Shown: positions 18,420-25,992 of the stretch, one piece after another
Position numbering within the stretch: the first letter of the stretch is position 1
Layout of the letters: each line of letters starts with the position of its first letter
Assembly (NCBI RefSeq): GCF_000428105.1
Contig: NZ_ATZH01000041.1
Location: 1-38,117 of the forward strand
Direction of reading: 5' to 3'
Length of the DNA stretch: 38,117 bases
DNA from: Bacteroides pyogenes DSM 20611 = JCM 6294
Lineage (GTDB): Bacteria; Bacteroidota; Bacteroidia; Bacteroidales; Bacteroidaceae
Notes under the pieces: model-generated
The model's input: only the letters and a program-made list of their open reading frames with translations
What the model was told of the DNA's origin: nothing
The model's database searches: none
Translations under genes and position numbers: made by a program

Positions 18420-19235
18420 TTATCTATAGTTTCTGCGTATCGGTTCGTTGCGCAAGGGCACATTCCCATCCACTATAATATCGTAGGTATATTCCGACAG
18501 GCGGATGCTCAACATGTTGCCTGAACTTAAAGATATATTTTGATCGACAAAAATATTCTTTTCTATTCCACCATAAGATACGGTTCCGATGCGTTGGCCT
18601 CTGACAAGTCTTTGCGGAATAAGGTTGGTTGTGGGACCGTCGGAGATTTTATTGATTTCAATTTCTTGCTGCAAAGCGTTCGGGGTAGGTTGAATGAGTC
18701 CGGTTCTCAAGTTTTGGATACCTTCGTTTTGCAGGTGAAGAGTCACTTTGGCGTCTCCTTCATAAGGTCCGCCGTTCTCCGAGAGCAGAACGACGGGAAC
18801 AGTCATTCGTTTCATTCTGAGGGCTGCGCTCGAGCTTCCCTGATTGACTTCTGTAGTTCCGAACAAGTATTCCTGTCCACCCTCGAGTATTCGTCTCTCG
18901 CCGGGTTGATTATAGTCTACAGCAGGGTAGTGGGCAGAAAGCGCCACTTGCTGATTCTTTGTTTTTATATCGTTCCACAAGTAATTGTCTTTTCCTACAG
19001 TGTATGGTTGGAAATCTTCGTTGGCTGCTGCGACAGAGAGAACCTCTCCTGCGGAGAAAGCGTTTTTGCCCAAAGCGTAATTCATTCCGAATGAACGGGT
19101 GAGGGCGCCCAATTCGTCGTTTTCGATAGAGATGGAAAGTTTCAAAGCTTCATTAGCTGTTTCTTGTTGCTCATTTTGCTGACACGCAAACAACGTTCCT
19201 AATGCCAGGAACACTAAAATTTTTTTCGTTTTCAT
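18420..19235 (-). CDS. Fimbrillin-family (Mfa-like) lipoprotein
   Basis: The 271-residue protein has a lipoprotein signal peptide with the lipobox 'LFAC' (Cys18), so it should be lipidated and carried to the outer membrane. The mature part matches the Bacteroidetes fimbrillin/Mfa_like_1 layout: 'LTRSFGMNYALGKNAFSAGEVLSVAA', a 'LWNDIKTKNQQVALSAHYPA' segment, and the C-terminal strand-rich region. Such proteins form or cap surface fimbriae or simply coat the cell. The gene is alone; no FimB-E or Mfa partners are near. It begins 44 bases after the deaminase stop and has no clear promoter box, so it could be co-transcribed with that gene. Confidence 0.7.
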   Translation of the reverse strand: MKTKKILVFLALGTLFACQQNEQQETANEALKLSISIENDELGALTRSFGMNYALGKNAFSAGEVLSVAAANEDFQPYTVGKDNYLWNDIKTKNQQVALSAHYPAVDYNQPGERRILEGGQEYLFGTTEVNQGSSSAALRMKRMTVPVVLLSENGGPYEGDAKVTLHLQNEGIQNLRTGLIQPTPNALQQEIEINKISDGPTTNLIPQRLVRGQRIGTVSYGGIEKNIFVDQNISLSSGNMLSIRLSEYTYDIIVDGNVPLRNEPIRRNYR

Positions 19236-19279
19236 TTAATTAAGACATTAATTAGTTAATAATAGGGAATTTATAGAAT

Positions 19280-19750
19280 TTAATATTCTATTTTATTCTC
19301 TGTAGCCGTCCATTTTTGGAAAGCGGCAATCGCTTCGTTGCTCAGTAAGCTTTCCGATGGAAGTTTTCTGTCGGCGGCATCCAGCGCCAGCTCATCGTAG
19401 ATAAAGGAGTCGTCGAACCCTATGTGCTTGGCGTCTTCTTTGGTATTTCCGTAGTATATCTTATCCAATCTGGCCCAATAGATGGCTCCCAAGCACATAG
19501 GGCAAGGCTCGCATGAAGTGTAAATCACATTTCCGGCGAGGTTGAATGTTCCTAAACGTGCGGCTGCGGCACGTATGGCGTTTACTTCGGCGTGGGCGGT
19601 AGGGTCGTTCGAAGAAGTAACCCGGTTCACTCCCGTTGCGATAATCTCTCCCTCTTTAGTTGCAATCACTGCTCCGAAAGGTCCTCCTCCGTTCGCTACA
19701 TTTTCTTTAGAAAGTTCGATTGCCTTCTTCATTAATTCTTCTTTGGTCAT
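19280..19750 (-). CDS. guaD: Nucleoside deaminase, guanine deaminase-like
   Basis: This 156-residue zinc hydrolase of the cytidine-deaminase fold has a zinc site of His53 and catalytic Glu55 ('PTAHAEVNAI') and Cys83 and Cys86 ('SCEPCPMCLGA'), plus 'GGGPFGAVIA' near the N-terminus. The 'FDDSFIYDE' stretch and terminal 'KIEY' resemble Bacillus subtilis GuaD, which converts guanine to xanthine; the tRNA adenosine deaminase TadA lacks this C-terminal part. Substrate is therefore inferred, not shown. The start at 19750 (MTKEELMKKAIEL) matches the family length. The upstream 122 bases contain only a weak TATTTTTT box. Confidence 0.85.
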   Translation of the reverse strand: MTKEELMKKAIELSKENVANGGGPFGAVIATKEGEIIATGVNRVTSSNDPTAHAEVNAIRAAAARLGTFNLAGNVIYTSCEPCPMCLGAIYWARLDKIYYGNTKEDAKHIGFDDSFIYDELALDAADRKLPSESLLSNEAIAAFQKWTATENKIEY

Positions 19751-19872
19751 GGTTCGAAAAAATATATTATTTGCGTATTTGAATTCTGTTTGTTTTTGTG
19801 CCCCGATAGGATAATGGTTTGTTGGCACTTTCTTCCCCTTTGGGGTATGATGTGACTGATTACCGGAAAGGT

Positions 19873-20859
19873 TTACAGCTTTCCGAGTATTTTGTCCATC
19901 ACCCAATTAGTGAGGGTGGCGCTTTCGTTGTCGCAGGAGCAAATCGACTTTCCGAGTAAATGGTCTACTACGGCCTGTATCAGAGGTTGTTGCACATGTT
20001 CCGGATTGTCGATGCGTATTTCCTCGCGCCCGCGTTCGGTGTGCAAGGCGATGGGGGCGTAAGTGAAAACCGAGAAGCAGATCATTCCCTTGTCGCCGAT
20101 CAGTTCGATGCGGTCTTCGCGTGCGGAATCGTGTGCCACGAAACACCATGATCCGCTTCCTACCAGTCCGTTGTCGAACTGGAAACAGCCGCTTAGCGTG
20201 TCTTCGGCACTGTATAGTCCGCCGCGGTTGGCTTTATAACCGCCCGCCTTGAGTATACATCCGAACATGTCTTGCAGCAGGTCGATCTGATGCGGAGCGA
20301 GGTCGTAGAAATAACCGCCTCCGGAAATATCCGCCTGTACGCGCCAGGGAAGGTTGTCGCGGTTGTAGTCTAAATCGCGCGGAGGCTGGGCAAAACGAAT
20401 CTGTACGTTGATTACGTTGCCGATGGCTCCGTCTTCCACCAATTCCTTTACTTTCCTGAAGTAGGGAAGATAGCGGCGGTAATAGGCTACGAAACAGGGG
20501 ACTCCCGTTTCGCGCGAGATTCGATTGATGCGGGTGCACTCTTCGTAGGTTTGCGCCATCGGCTTTTCGATGTAAACGGGCTTGCCCGCTTTCATCGACA
20601 TGATGGCGTAGGTGGCGTGGGATGAGGGAGGAGTCGCTATGTATACCGCATTGACTTCGGGATCGTCTATCAGTTCTTGCGCGTCGTCATACCATTTGGG
20701 AATGCCTCTCTCCTTGGCATAGGCTTTGGCTTTTGCCGCTTTGCGGCTCATCACCGCCACAACTTCCGAATGCTCTACTTTTTGGAAAGCGGGGCCGCTC
20801 TTGGTCTTGGTCACCTCTCCGCAACCGATGAATCCCCATTTGATAATCTTCTCGCTCAT
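19873..20859 (-). CDS. Gfo/Idh/MocA-family NAD(P)-dependent oxidoreductase
   Basis: The 328-residue protein has an N-terminal Rossmann fold ('WGFIGCGEVTKTKSGPAF', residues 8-25), the sugar-dehydrogenase 'EKP' motif (98-100 in 'KPVYIEKPMAQ') and a C-terminal alpha/beta domain ('GGGYFYDLAPHQIDLLQDMFG' region carrying the catalytic Asp-His pair). Family members oxidise sugars, inositols or related compounds with NAD(P). The substrate cannot be told from the sequence or from its neighbours. It has its own promoter and is separated by 122 bases from the deaminase gene downstream. Confidence 0.88.
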   Translation of the reverse strand: MSEKIIKWGFIGCGEVTKTKSGPAFQKVEHSEVVAVMSRKAAKAKAYAKERGIPKWYDDAQELIDDPEVNAVYIATPPSSHATYAIMSMKAGKPVYIEKPMAQTYEECTRINRISRETGVPCFVAYYRRYLPYFRKVKELVEDGAIGNVINVQIRFAQPPRDLDYNRDNLPWRVQADISGGGYFYDLAPHQIDLLQDMFGCILKAGGYKANRGGLYSAEDTLSGCFQFDNGLVGSGSWCFVAHDSAREDRIELIGDKGMICFSVFTYAPIALHTERGREEIRIDNPEHVQQPLIQAVVDHLLGKSICSCDNESATLTNWVMDKILGKL

Positions 20860-20883
20860 GTTCTCATTATTTCTAACAAAGTT

Positions 20884-20914
20884 CAAAGATATAATTATTT
20901 TTCTTTTAGAGCAA
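20884..20914 (-). promoter_or_regulatory. Promoter for the Gfo/Idh/MocA gene (TTG, 20 bases, TATCTTTG)
   Basis: On the minus strand TTG (20914-20912) is followed after 20 bases by TATCTTTG (20891-20884), 24 bases ahead of the start at 20859. It is one of the best matches in the window. Confidence 0.7.
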
Positions 20915-20950
20915 CTTTATTGATTATTTACTGATTGGAAATGTGGCGGA

Positions 20951-21029
20951 ACAGAGGCTCTGTTTGCGCCCGGCAGAGCCTTTGTCAGGATGAGACAGAG
21001 GCTCTATTTGCTTGAAACAGAGCCTCTGT
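20951..21029. repeat. Two tandem hairpins built from four copies of one ~15-base motif
   Basis: The motif ACAGAGGCTCTGTTT occurs at 20951 (exact), inverted at 20972-20986 (variant), direct at 20995 (one change) and inverted at 21015-21029 (exact). The last two pair over 15 positions with one mismatch and a 5-base loop; the first two pair over about 12. The element sits between the stop of the solute-binding protein gene (21109) and the promoter of the oxidoreductase gene, so it could act as that gene's terminator. The repeated use of one motif is more than a terminator needs. Confidence 0.7.
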
Positions 21030-21108
21030 TTGTTCAGACTATCTACATGTCTTACACCAGTTGCGAGTCGGGCGGAACATCTCGCACTGTTTCTTTTGCC
21101 GTAAAAGC

Positions 21109-21936
21109 TTATTTATAATAATATTTCCAATAGATGCGTTGAAATTCTTTTCCTTTTCTGAATTTATCCAGCCAAACGTCGAGACTGTCGAGCAGGGCGG
21201 GCGATTGCTTGCTGACCGCCCACGAATAGAATTGGGTGAAACTGATGGCTGTGTTAATGTCTATTTGCGGGAGCGAATCGGATAAGGCTTTGGCTATGCT
21301 TTCGTCGCAAACGGCATAATCAATGTCTCCGTGAGCTACGAGCGAAACCAGTTGTTCGGGACCGTATTTCTCGATTTCCCTGACATAAATCGTATCGCCT
21401 ATTTCGTCTCCCAGATTGCGGATTCGAAGAATGGATGGCGACCCTTTGACTACATGCAGCGTGCGTCCTGCCAGATCCAACTGGCTGCGGATGTAGAGCG
21501 AATCGTTTTCATCTTTCGGCTTGCGCTGTATCAATACCTGCCTGTTGAGGATTATGGGAGACGTAAGGAGCAGTGAGTCTTTGAGCTCGCTGGTTGCCAA
21601 TATGCCATGAGCGATGATGTCGTATTTGCCTTCACTGAGTCCTTTCATCCGGTCGTCGAAACTCATCACGGGGGTGATTTCGGCTTTCAGCCCTTTGTCG
21701 CGGGCAAACGCCTGTATCAAGTCGTAATAGAATCCGGAGAGGGTGTCTTGATCGACAAAGAATCCCGTTGAGTTGTATTCGGTTGCCGCGCGCAAGATTC
21801 CTTCTTCGGCAATGGCTGCATAGTCGCGCGGATGCCCGGCGACAGGCTTTTCGCGTTTGCCGCAATAGCGGAAAGCGAAAATAATGCCTGAGACGAGAAC
21901 GACAGGCAGCAGGTATCTGAGTATTCTTTTAATCAT
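21109..21936 (-). CDS. Periplasmic solute-binding-domain protein (SBP_bac_3 / MltF-N-like)
   Basis: The 275-residue protein has an N-terminal membrane helix (7-24) and one extracytoplasmic domain of the family 3 solute-binding type: 'LRAATEYNSTGFFVDQDTLSGFYYDLIQAFARDKGL', 'FDDRMKGLSEGKYDIIAHGILATSE', 'TLHVVKGSPSILRIRNLG' and 'DIDYAVCDESIAK'. This domain binds amino acids in transporters and in the N-terminal half of lytic transglycosylase MltF; here no catalytic half follows. The helix is followed by a single Cys (Cys25, 'RYCGK'), a poor lipobox. No ABC transporter is nearby. The ATG overlaps the 3' end of the porin gene by 8 bases, so the two are co-expressed. It may instead be a regulator or sensor. 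Confidence 0.75.
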   Translation of the reverse strand: MIKRILRYLLPVVLVSGIIFAFRYCGKREKPVAGHPRDYAAIAEEGILRAATEYNSTGFFVDQDTLSGFYYDLIQAFARDKGLKAEITPVMSFDDRMKGLSEGKYDIIAHGILATSELKDSLLLTSPIILNRQVLIQRKPKDENDSLYIRSQLDLAGRTLHVVKGSPSILRIRNLGDEIGDTIYVREIEKYGPEQLVSLVAHGDIDYAVCDESIAKALSDSLPQIDINTAISFTQFYSWAVSKQSPALLDSLDVWLDKFRKGKEFQRIYWKYYYK

Positions 21937-23971
21937 AGAAGTTCCACGATAGTCCGAGCTTCAGCAAGCGCGGGTTGATGGGATAATGGGGAGCCAGAAA
22001 ATAGTTCGATCGTCCCGCTCCCTGATTCACATGATACATCATTACATAGAAACGCGTGCGCTTCAGGTGGAAGTTCGCATATACATTCACCATCGGGTAG
22101 CCGCCTATTTCCACCCGGTCGTTGTCCGGTTGCAGATGGAATTGCTGTATGGCGGGCATATAGGCCGGCGCGTGATACTTGGTGAAATACCTCATGTCGG
22201 CGCCCAACTGAACGCTAAGCACTTTTTTTGCCAGCTTGAACTGCATGTAAAAGTTATGGTATAGAGAGAGGTCGGGTAGGGGAAGCACATCTCCGTCGCT
22301 TGTTTTCTGCCAGATTACCTCATTGTCGAGATGGAAGATTCCTAGTTTGAAATCCTGCTGAAGGGTTGCCGATACCACTTGGATGCTTCCGCTCTTTTGT
22401 TCGGGCAGCGCTTGCCGGTTGAAGTACGTAAAGTTTTTAATGTTCTCCACTCCTGCCTTGATGCGGGTTTTCCACCGTTCGCTGCTCAGCTCTCCCTCTA
22501 TGCGGGTGCGGAATTCCTTATCCATATCATCGTCCCACCAGAAATGTTTCGACTGGTAGTGGCGCATATAAAACGGAGCGATCCGGTTGCTGATTTCCCC
22601 ACGCGCAATCAGGCTGACGGTATCTTTCCACAGCCGGAAATTGAGGTCGATATCTCCTTTCACACTGAATTGTCCAATGGCTTTTCCCGCTACTCCCGCT
22701 TCGCCGATGGCGTGATAATGCAATACTCGTCCTTCGCGCTTGGAGAGTTCTCCGCCCACATACACTTCATTCTCATTGTATTTATCAGCTTTCTGCGCTT
22801 CGATGCCCATCAACGAATATCTGCTCAACTTATGCGAGACGAATGCCGTAAGCCCTGCTTTGGCATACTTGTTGAATCCTTCGAGCAAAGCGATGCCGAA
22901 CGTATTTTTCATGCCGACGTAAACCGTACTGTCGTTTACCGCCGTGTTGTCGGGATCGAGATAAGTGTCCCGGAAATAATCTTTTACGTTATCGTTCATA
23001 CGGAATCTGTGCCGCGACCGCTCGACTCGCAGTGTGTGAATAAAGCTCGTAACCGGAACAAACTCTTTCTGTGCGGGTGTGGTGTCGTTCTCCGCTTTCG
23101 GAAGGTCGCGCTTAAACCCCAGCTTGTAGCGTTGGGTGAGGAAAACGTAAAAAGCATGGTTCCGGTTGGTGGAAGAATTCAGCACGGTAGGTATGTTCAC
23201 CGATTCATAACTTCTTTTACCTTCGGCCATTTCTTCGGGAGAAGTAATGTATCTGTCGTCCGTAATTCCGCCGTTTTCATTCGTTTTCAGGTAATTGTTG
23301 CTGTATATTCCTTGCGCTTCATACCGGTCGCCCATGTAGCTTCCGAACACTGCCCCGTTGAAGTATGCGGTACTCTGATTGTTGTAATATCCTCTTCCGT
23401 ACAGGTAGTCTATATGGAATCCGAAGGCCAGCCGTTTGTTTGCATTGACCGAAAAATACGCTTTGAATCGTTCTTCGCCATTGACTTTATTTCCCGCCTT
23501 GTGATAAGTCAGGTTCGTATACGGCACATTGCTGTTGGTAAAATTGAACTCTTCGGGTCGGATGAAGAAGCCGGAAAACGGCTCGATGAAGATGCCGGGC
23601 TGCGGATCGCGCCGTTCGAAAAAGATGCGCGATAGGCGCGGAGAGCCTAAATTGGCCAAATAATTGTAGTGCCCCTTGATGCCTTCGGTCAGATTCGTGT
23701 TCTGGAAGTGATGGTAAACGGTGTCGGCGGGAATCATAACCCGGTCGCCCAGCTCGTTCTTGATGCGCCACATGTATAGTCTCGGTGGCAGACCTTGTAT
23801 CTCTACATTTGCGCTGTCCAGATTCTCCGGTATCGTGGAGGGGTCTACTTGATTTCCGTATTGATCGCGTCCGTTCTTGTCGATCTGTCGACGGGCGGGG
23901 TTGATCTGCGCGCGGATTGCGGTCGCTCCTATAACGGAAAGTAATGTATATATCAGTAAGATTCGTCTCAT
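21929..23971 (-). CDS. Putative porin (Porin_10-type outer-membrane beta barrel)
   Basis: The 680-residue protein has a signal peptide (1-21, 'LLSVIGATAIRAQ'). A region resembling the Bacteroidetes 'putative porin' family follows ('KNELGDRVMIPADTVYHHFQNTNLTEG', 'LANLGSPRLSRIFFERRDP', 'FTNSNVPYTNLTYHKAGNK'). These match the family's conserved start, where the first strands carry 'NLGS..'. The rest is a large barrel. The start at 23971 (MRRILLIYT) gives the cleanest signal peptide; an in-frame ATG four residues earlier is possible. The gene is the first of a two-gene operon with the solute-binding protein, suggesting that the pair handles one solute. Confidence 0.82.
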   Translation of the reverse strand: MRRILLIYTLLSVIGATAIRAQINPARRQIDKNGRDQYGNQVDPSTIPENLDSANVEIQGLPPRLYMWRIKNELGDRVMIPADTVYHHFQNTNLTEGIKGHYNYLANLGSPRLSRIFFERRDPQPGIFIEPFSGFFIRPEEFNFTNSNVPYTNLTYHKAGNKVNGEERFKAYFSVNANKRLAFGFHIDYLYGRGYYNNQSTAYFNGAVFGSYMGDRYEAQGIYSNNYLKTNENGGITDDRYITSPEEMAEGKRSYESVNIPTVLNSSTNRNHAFYVFLTQRYKLGFKRDLPKAENDTTPAQKEFVPVTSFIHTLRVERSRHRFRMNDNVKDYFRDTYLDPDNTAVNDSTVYVGMKNTFGIALLEGFNKYAKAGLTAFVSHKLSRYSLMGIEAQKADKYNENEVYVGGELSKREGRVLHYHAIGEAGVAGKAIGQFSVKGDIDLNFRLWKDTVSLIARGEISNRIAPFYMRHYQSKHFWWDDDMDKEFRTRIEGELSSERWKTRIKAGVENIKNFTYFNRQALPEQKSGSIQVVSATLQQDFKLGIFHLDNEVIWQKTSDGDVLPLPDLSLYHNFYMQFKLAKKVLSVQLGADMRYFTKYHAPAYMPAIQQFHLQPDNDRVEIGGYPMVNVYANFHLKRTRFYVMMYHVNQGAGRSNYFLAPHYPINPRLLKLGLSWNFYD

Positions 23972-23980
23972 AATTGGAGG

Positions 23981-24010
23981 CAAAGATACTTACTTAAATT
24001 GAAAAGCCAA
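23981..24010 (-). promoter_or_regulatory. Promoter for the porin operon (TTG, 19 bases, TATCTTTG)
   Basis: On the minus strand TTG (24010-24008) is followed after 19 bases by TATCTTTG (23988-23981). Its TTG lies inside the second arm of the upstream operon's terminator hairpin (24003-24021). The porin start is only about 10 bases past the -7 box, so the leader is very short. Confidence 0.65.
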
Positions 24011-24084
24011 GAACGGAGAATTGAAAATATGTTGCTTTCGATATTCGCAGGCAAATAATTTTCTCATTCTCCGTTCTCGGCTTT
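24003..24084 (-). terminator. Long inverted repeat ending the oxoacid oxidoreductase operon
   Basis: The 19-base arms 24003-24021 and 24066-24084 are complementary with one mismatch, separated by 44 bases. In the minus direction the hairpin comes directly after the last gene (stop at 24089) and is followed by TTTTCAATTT. One arm overlaps the promoter of the next gene. Confidence 0.65.
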
Positions 24085-24088
24085 GTAT

Positions 24089-24634
24089 TTATCCCACTTC
24101 GCGAATCAGCTCCATCCCCCGTTTGATGGCTTCTTCATTCATCGGAATCAAATGATGGTGGCGCTCGGGCAAAGTCTTTTTCAATCCTTTGATAACACTT
24201 TCGAGAGTCACTACAGGATGGAGTTTCAACAATCCGCCCAGCACAATCATGTTGAAAGCCTTGGCGTTGTTCATCTCGTTGGCTGCATCCATGGCGTCGA
24301 TACGATATACCTTGATGTCTTTGCGAGTAGGCGGATGGATGATGCCGTATCCGTCGTAAATCAGAATACCGCCCGGCTTCACCTTACTCTCAAATTTCTC
24401 CAGCGAGGGTTGGTTCAAGATAATGGCAGCGTCATATCTGCTTAAAATGGGAGAGGAAATCTTATCATCGCTCACGATAACTGTCACATTGGCCGTGCCT
24501 CCTCTCTGTTCGGGGCCGTATGCCGGCATCCAAGTTACTTCTTTGCCTTCCATCAGTCCGGAATAAGCCAGAATTTTTCCCATGGACAACACTCCTTGTC
24601 CGCCGAAACCTGCAATAATTATTTCTTCTTTCAT
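24089..24634 (-). CDS. 2-oxoacid:ferredoxin oxidoreductase, gamma subunit
   Basis: The 181-residue subunit belongs to the pyruvate/ketoisovalerate ferredoxin oxidoreductase gamma domain family: 'EIIIAGFGGQGVLSMGKILAYSG' (4-26), 'WMPAYGPEQRGGTANVTVIVSD' and 'LGGLLKLHP'. It helps hold the enzyme complex together and bind coenzyme A. With the alpha, beta and ferredoxin subunits upstream it forms a four-subunit enzyme that oxidises a 2-oxoacid to an acyl-CoA and reduces ferredoxin, or runs in reverse to fix CO2. Substrate could be 2-oxoglutarate (KorC) or branched-chain oxoacids (Vor). It is the last gene of the operon and ends at a hairpin. Confidence 0.9.
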   Translation of the reverse strand: MKEEIIIAGFGGQGVLSMGKILAYSGLMEGKEVTWMPAYGPEQRGGTANVTVIVSDDKISSPILSRYDAAIILNQPSLEKFESKVKPGGILIYDGYGIIHPPTRKDIKVYRIDAMDAANEMNNAKAFNMIVLGGLLKLHPVVTLESVIKGLKKTLPERHHHLIPMNEEAIKRGMELIREVG

Positions 24635-24854
24635 ACTTTTTTATTTGTTCGTTCTTTGGTTTTCGAGCTGCATCCGCAAACCGGAGCAGGCGGTGAACGT
24701 TCGGATCTCGATTCTTACAGGATTTAAGAACAGCGGGTATGCCCCTTGCAATCCCGATAAATCTCTGAATACGAGCGGCGAACTCCTTTTGAAATTGCTT
24801 CTTTCGCGGGTTTCCGCATCCAAACTCAAAACTCTTCGAAAACTCGAAAACAGA
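24635..24854 (-). other. Unusual 220-base gap inside the oxidoreductase operon
   Basis: It lies between the beta and gamma subunit genes, where a few bases would be expected. A 62-codon frame (24641-24829, minus) is open, but its product is unrecognised, has no clear start context and no membrane or signal features. I see no hairpin. It may be a decayed gene or an insertion remnant. Confidence 0.45.
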
Positions 24855-25616
24855 TTATTTATCTTTTAAATCTCCCAACGGGTAGAACGGGAACATGTGT
24901 TCTTCCATCCATTTGTTGGCTTTTCCGGGCGTCATTTTCCAACCGGAATTGCATGTGGAGACAATTTCTACCAAGTTGGATCCCTTGCCGTTCATCGAAT
25001 TTTCAAAAGCCTTGCGAATCGCTTTTTTCGCTTTACGAATGGCGGGAACCGATTGTACCGACTGACGGGTGACATACGCCGTACCTTCCAGTTGGGCGGC
25101 AATCTCGGTCATCTTCAGCGGATAGCCGTGGATGCTGGCCTCACGCCCGTAGGGGCAGGTAGAGCTGGGCATTCCCAACAGCGTTGTCGGCGCCATTTGT
25201 CCGCCGGTCATTCCGTAGATGGCATTGTTGATGAAGATGATGGTGATGTTGTCGCCCCGGTTCAGCGCATGGATGGTTTCGGCCGTACCAATACACGCCA
25301 GGTCGCCGTCTCCCTGATAGGTGAACACAAGACGGTCGGGCCACAGGCGCTTGATGGCAGCAGCCAATGCGGGAGCTCTTCCGTGCGCTGCTTCCTGCCA
25401 GTCGATGTCCAGATAGTTGTAGATAAACACCGCGCAACCAACCGGAGATATGCCGACTGATTTTTCTTCCATTCCCATTTCTTCGATTACTTCGGCAATC
25501 AATTTATGTACCACGCCGTGACTGCAACCGGGGCAGTAGTGCATGGGAGTATCGTTCATCAGAGTCGGTTTCTTATAAACCAGATTCTCAGGTTTGATTA
25601 TTTCTTCTTTAGTCAT
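24855..25616 (-). CDS. 2-oxoacid:ferredoxin oxidoreductase, beta (TPP-binding) subunit
   Basis: The 253-residue thiamine-pyrophosphate subunit has the 'HYCPGCSHGVVHKLIAEVIEE' opening with Cys residues, 'GISPVGCAVFIYNY', the cofactor motif 'FTYQGDGDLACIGTAETIHALNRGDNITIIFINNAIYGMTGGQ' (GDG...NN pattern) and 'APTTLLG'. It performs decarboxylation with TPP. I chose the ATG at 25616 (MTKEEIIKPENLVYKKP), which gives the usual N-terminus; an ATG at 25667 adds unlike residues. It follows the small membrane protein gene after about 100 bases. Confidence 0.93.
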   Translation of the reverse strand: MTKEEIIKPENLVYKKPTLMNDTPMHYCPGCSHGVVHKLIAEVIEEMGMEEKSVGISPVGCAVFIYNYLDIDWQEAAHGRAPALAAAIKRLWPDRLVFTYQGDGDLACIGTAETIHALNRGDNITIIFINNAIYGMTGGQMAPTTLLGMPSSTCPYGREASIHGYPLKMTEIAAQLEGTAYVTRQSVQSVPAIRKAKKAIRKAFENSMNGKGSNLVEIVSTCNSGWKMTPGKANKWMEEHMFPFYPLGDLKDK

Positions 25617-25718
25617 AACTTTAGTTTTTAGTTGACAAAGTTTCAGCCGGCGATCTCCGGTTGCCAAGCCGGCAGTTTTTGCCGTTTGCCTGTTTTCCCG
25701 TTTTCGCTTGCCTCAGCC

Positions 25719-25892
25719 TTATCTGTTGGTGAACCGTATAAAAAATTCCATCAGTTTGACAAATATTGCCGCACCGCATACGTAGATAAACAGTTTGAAG
25801 TCGTCTTTGGCGACGAAATAAATGATAACCGCCGCTACAGCCAATATCATAAACACAATGTTTAGTACGTTTCTTATTTTATCGGGATTCAT
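25719..25892 (-). CDS. Small membrane protein (57 residues) inside the oxidoreductase operon
   Basis: The minus strand holds a 57-residue frame starting at the ATG at 25892 (MNPDKIRNVLN) and ending 'IRFTNR'. It has two predicted membrane helices (about 10-27, 'LNIVFMILAVAAVIIYFV', and 33-51, 'KLFIYVCGAAIFVKLMEFF') joined by a short charged turn 'AKDD', and a basic end, suggesting N- and C-termini inside. Size, hydrophobic pattern and position between alpha and beta subunit genes support a real gene. I do not recognise a family. It could dock the soluble enzyme to the membrane or be an unrelated passenger. Confidence 0.7.
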   Translation of the reverse strand: MNPDKIRNVLNIVFMILAVAAVIIYFVAKDDFKLFIYVCGAAIFVKLMEFFIRFTNR

Positions 25893-25992
25893 TTTTATTT
25901 GTAATTTAACGATTGGCGGTTTGGTGATGTAATAAGCAGTGATTCCCGTTTGCGGTATTCTCTACCTTTATATATAATCACTAAACCGTTCA

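Noticed and set aside
22379..23635. Long plus-strand frame (418 codons) antisense to the porin gene
   Set aside because: Opposite a clear porin gene; translation shows no family pattern and no promoter.
24641..24829. 62-codon minus frame in the operon gap
   Set aside because: No recognisable domain, signal or membrane segment; kept only as a description of the gap.
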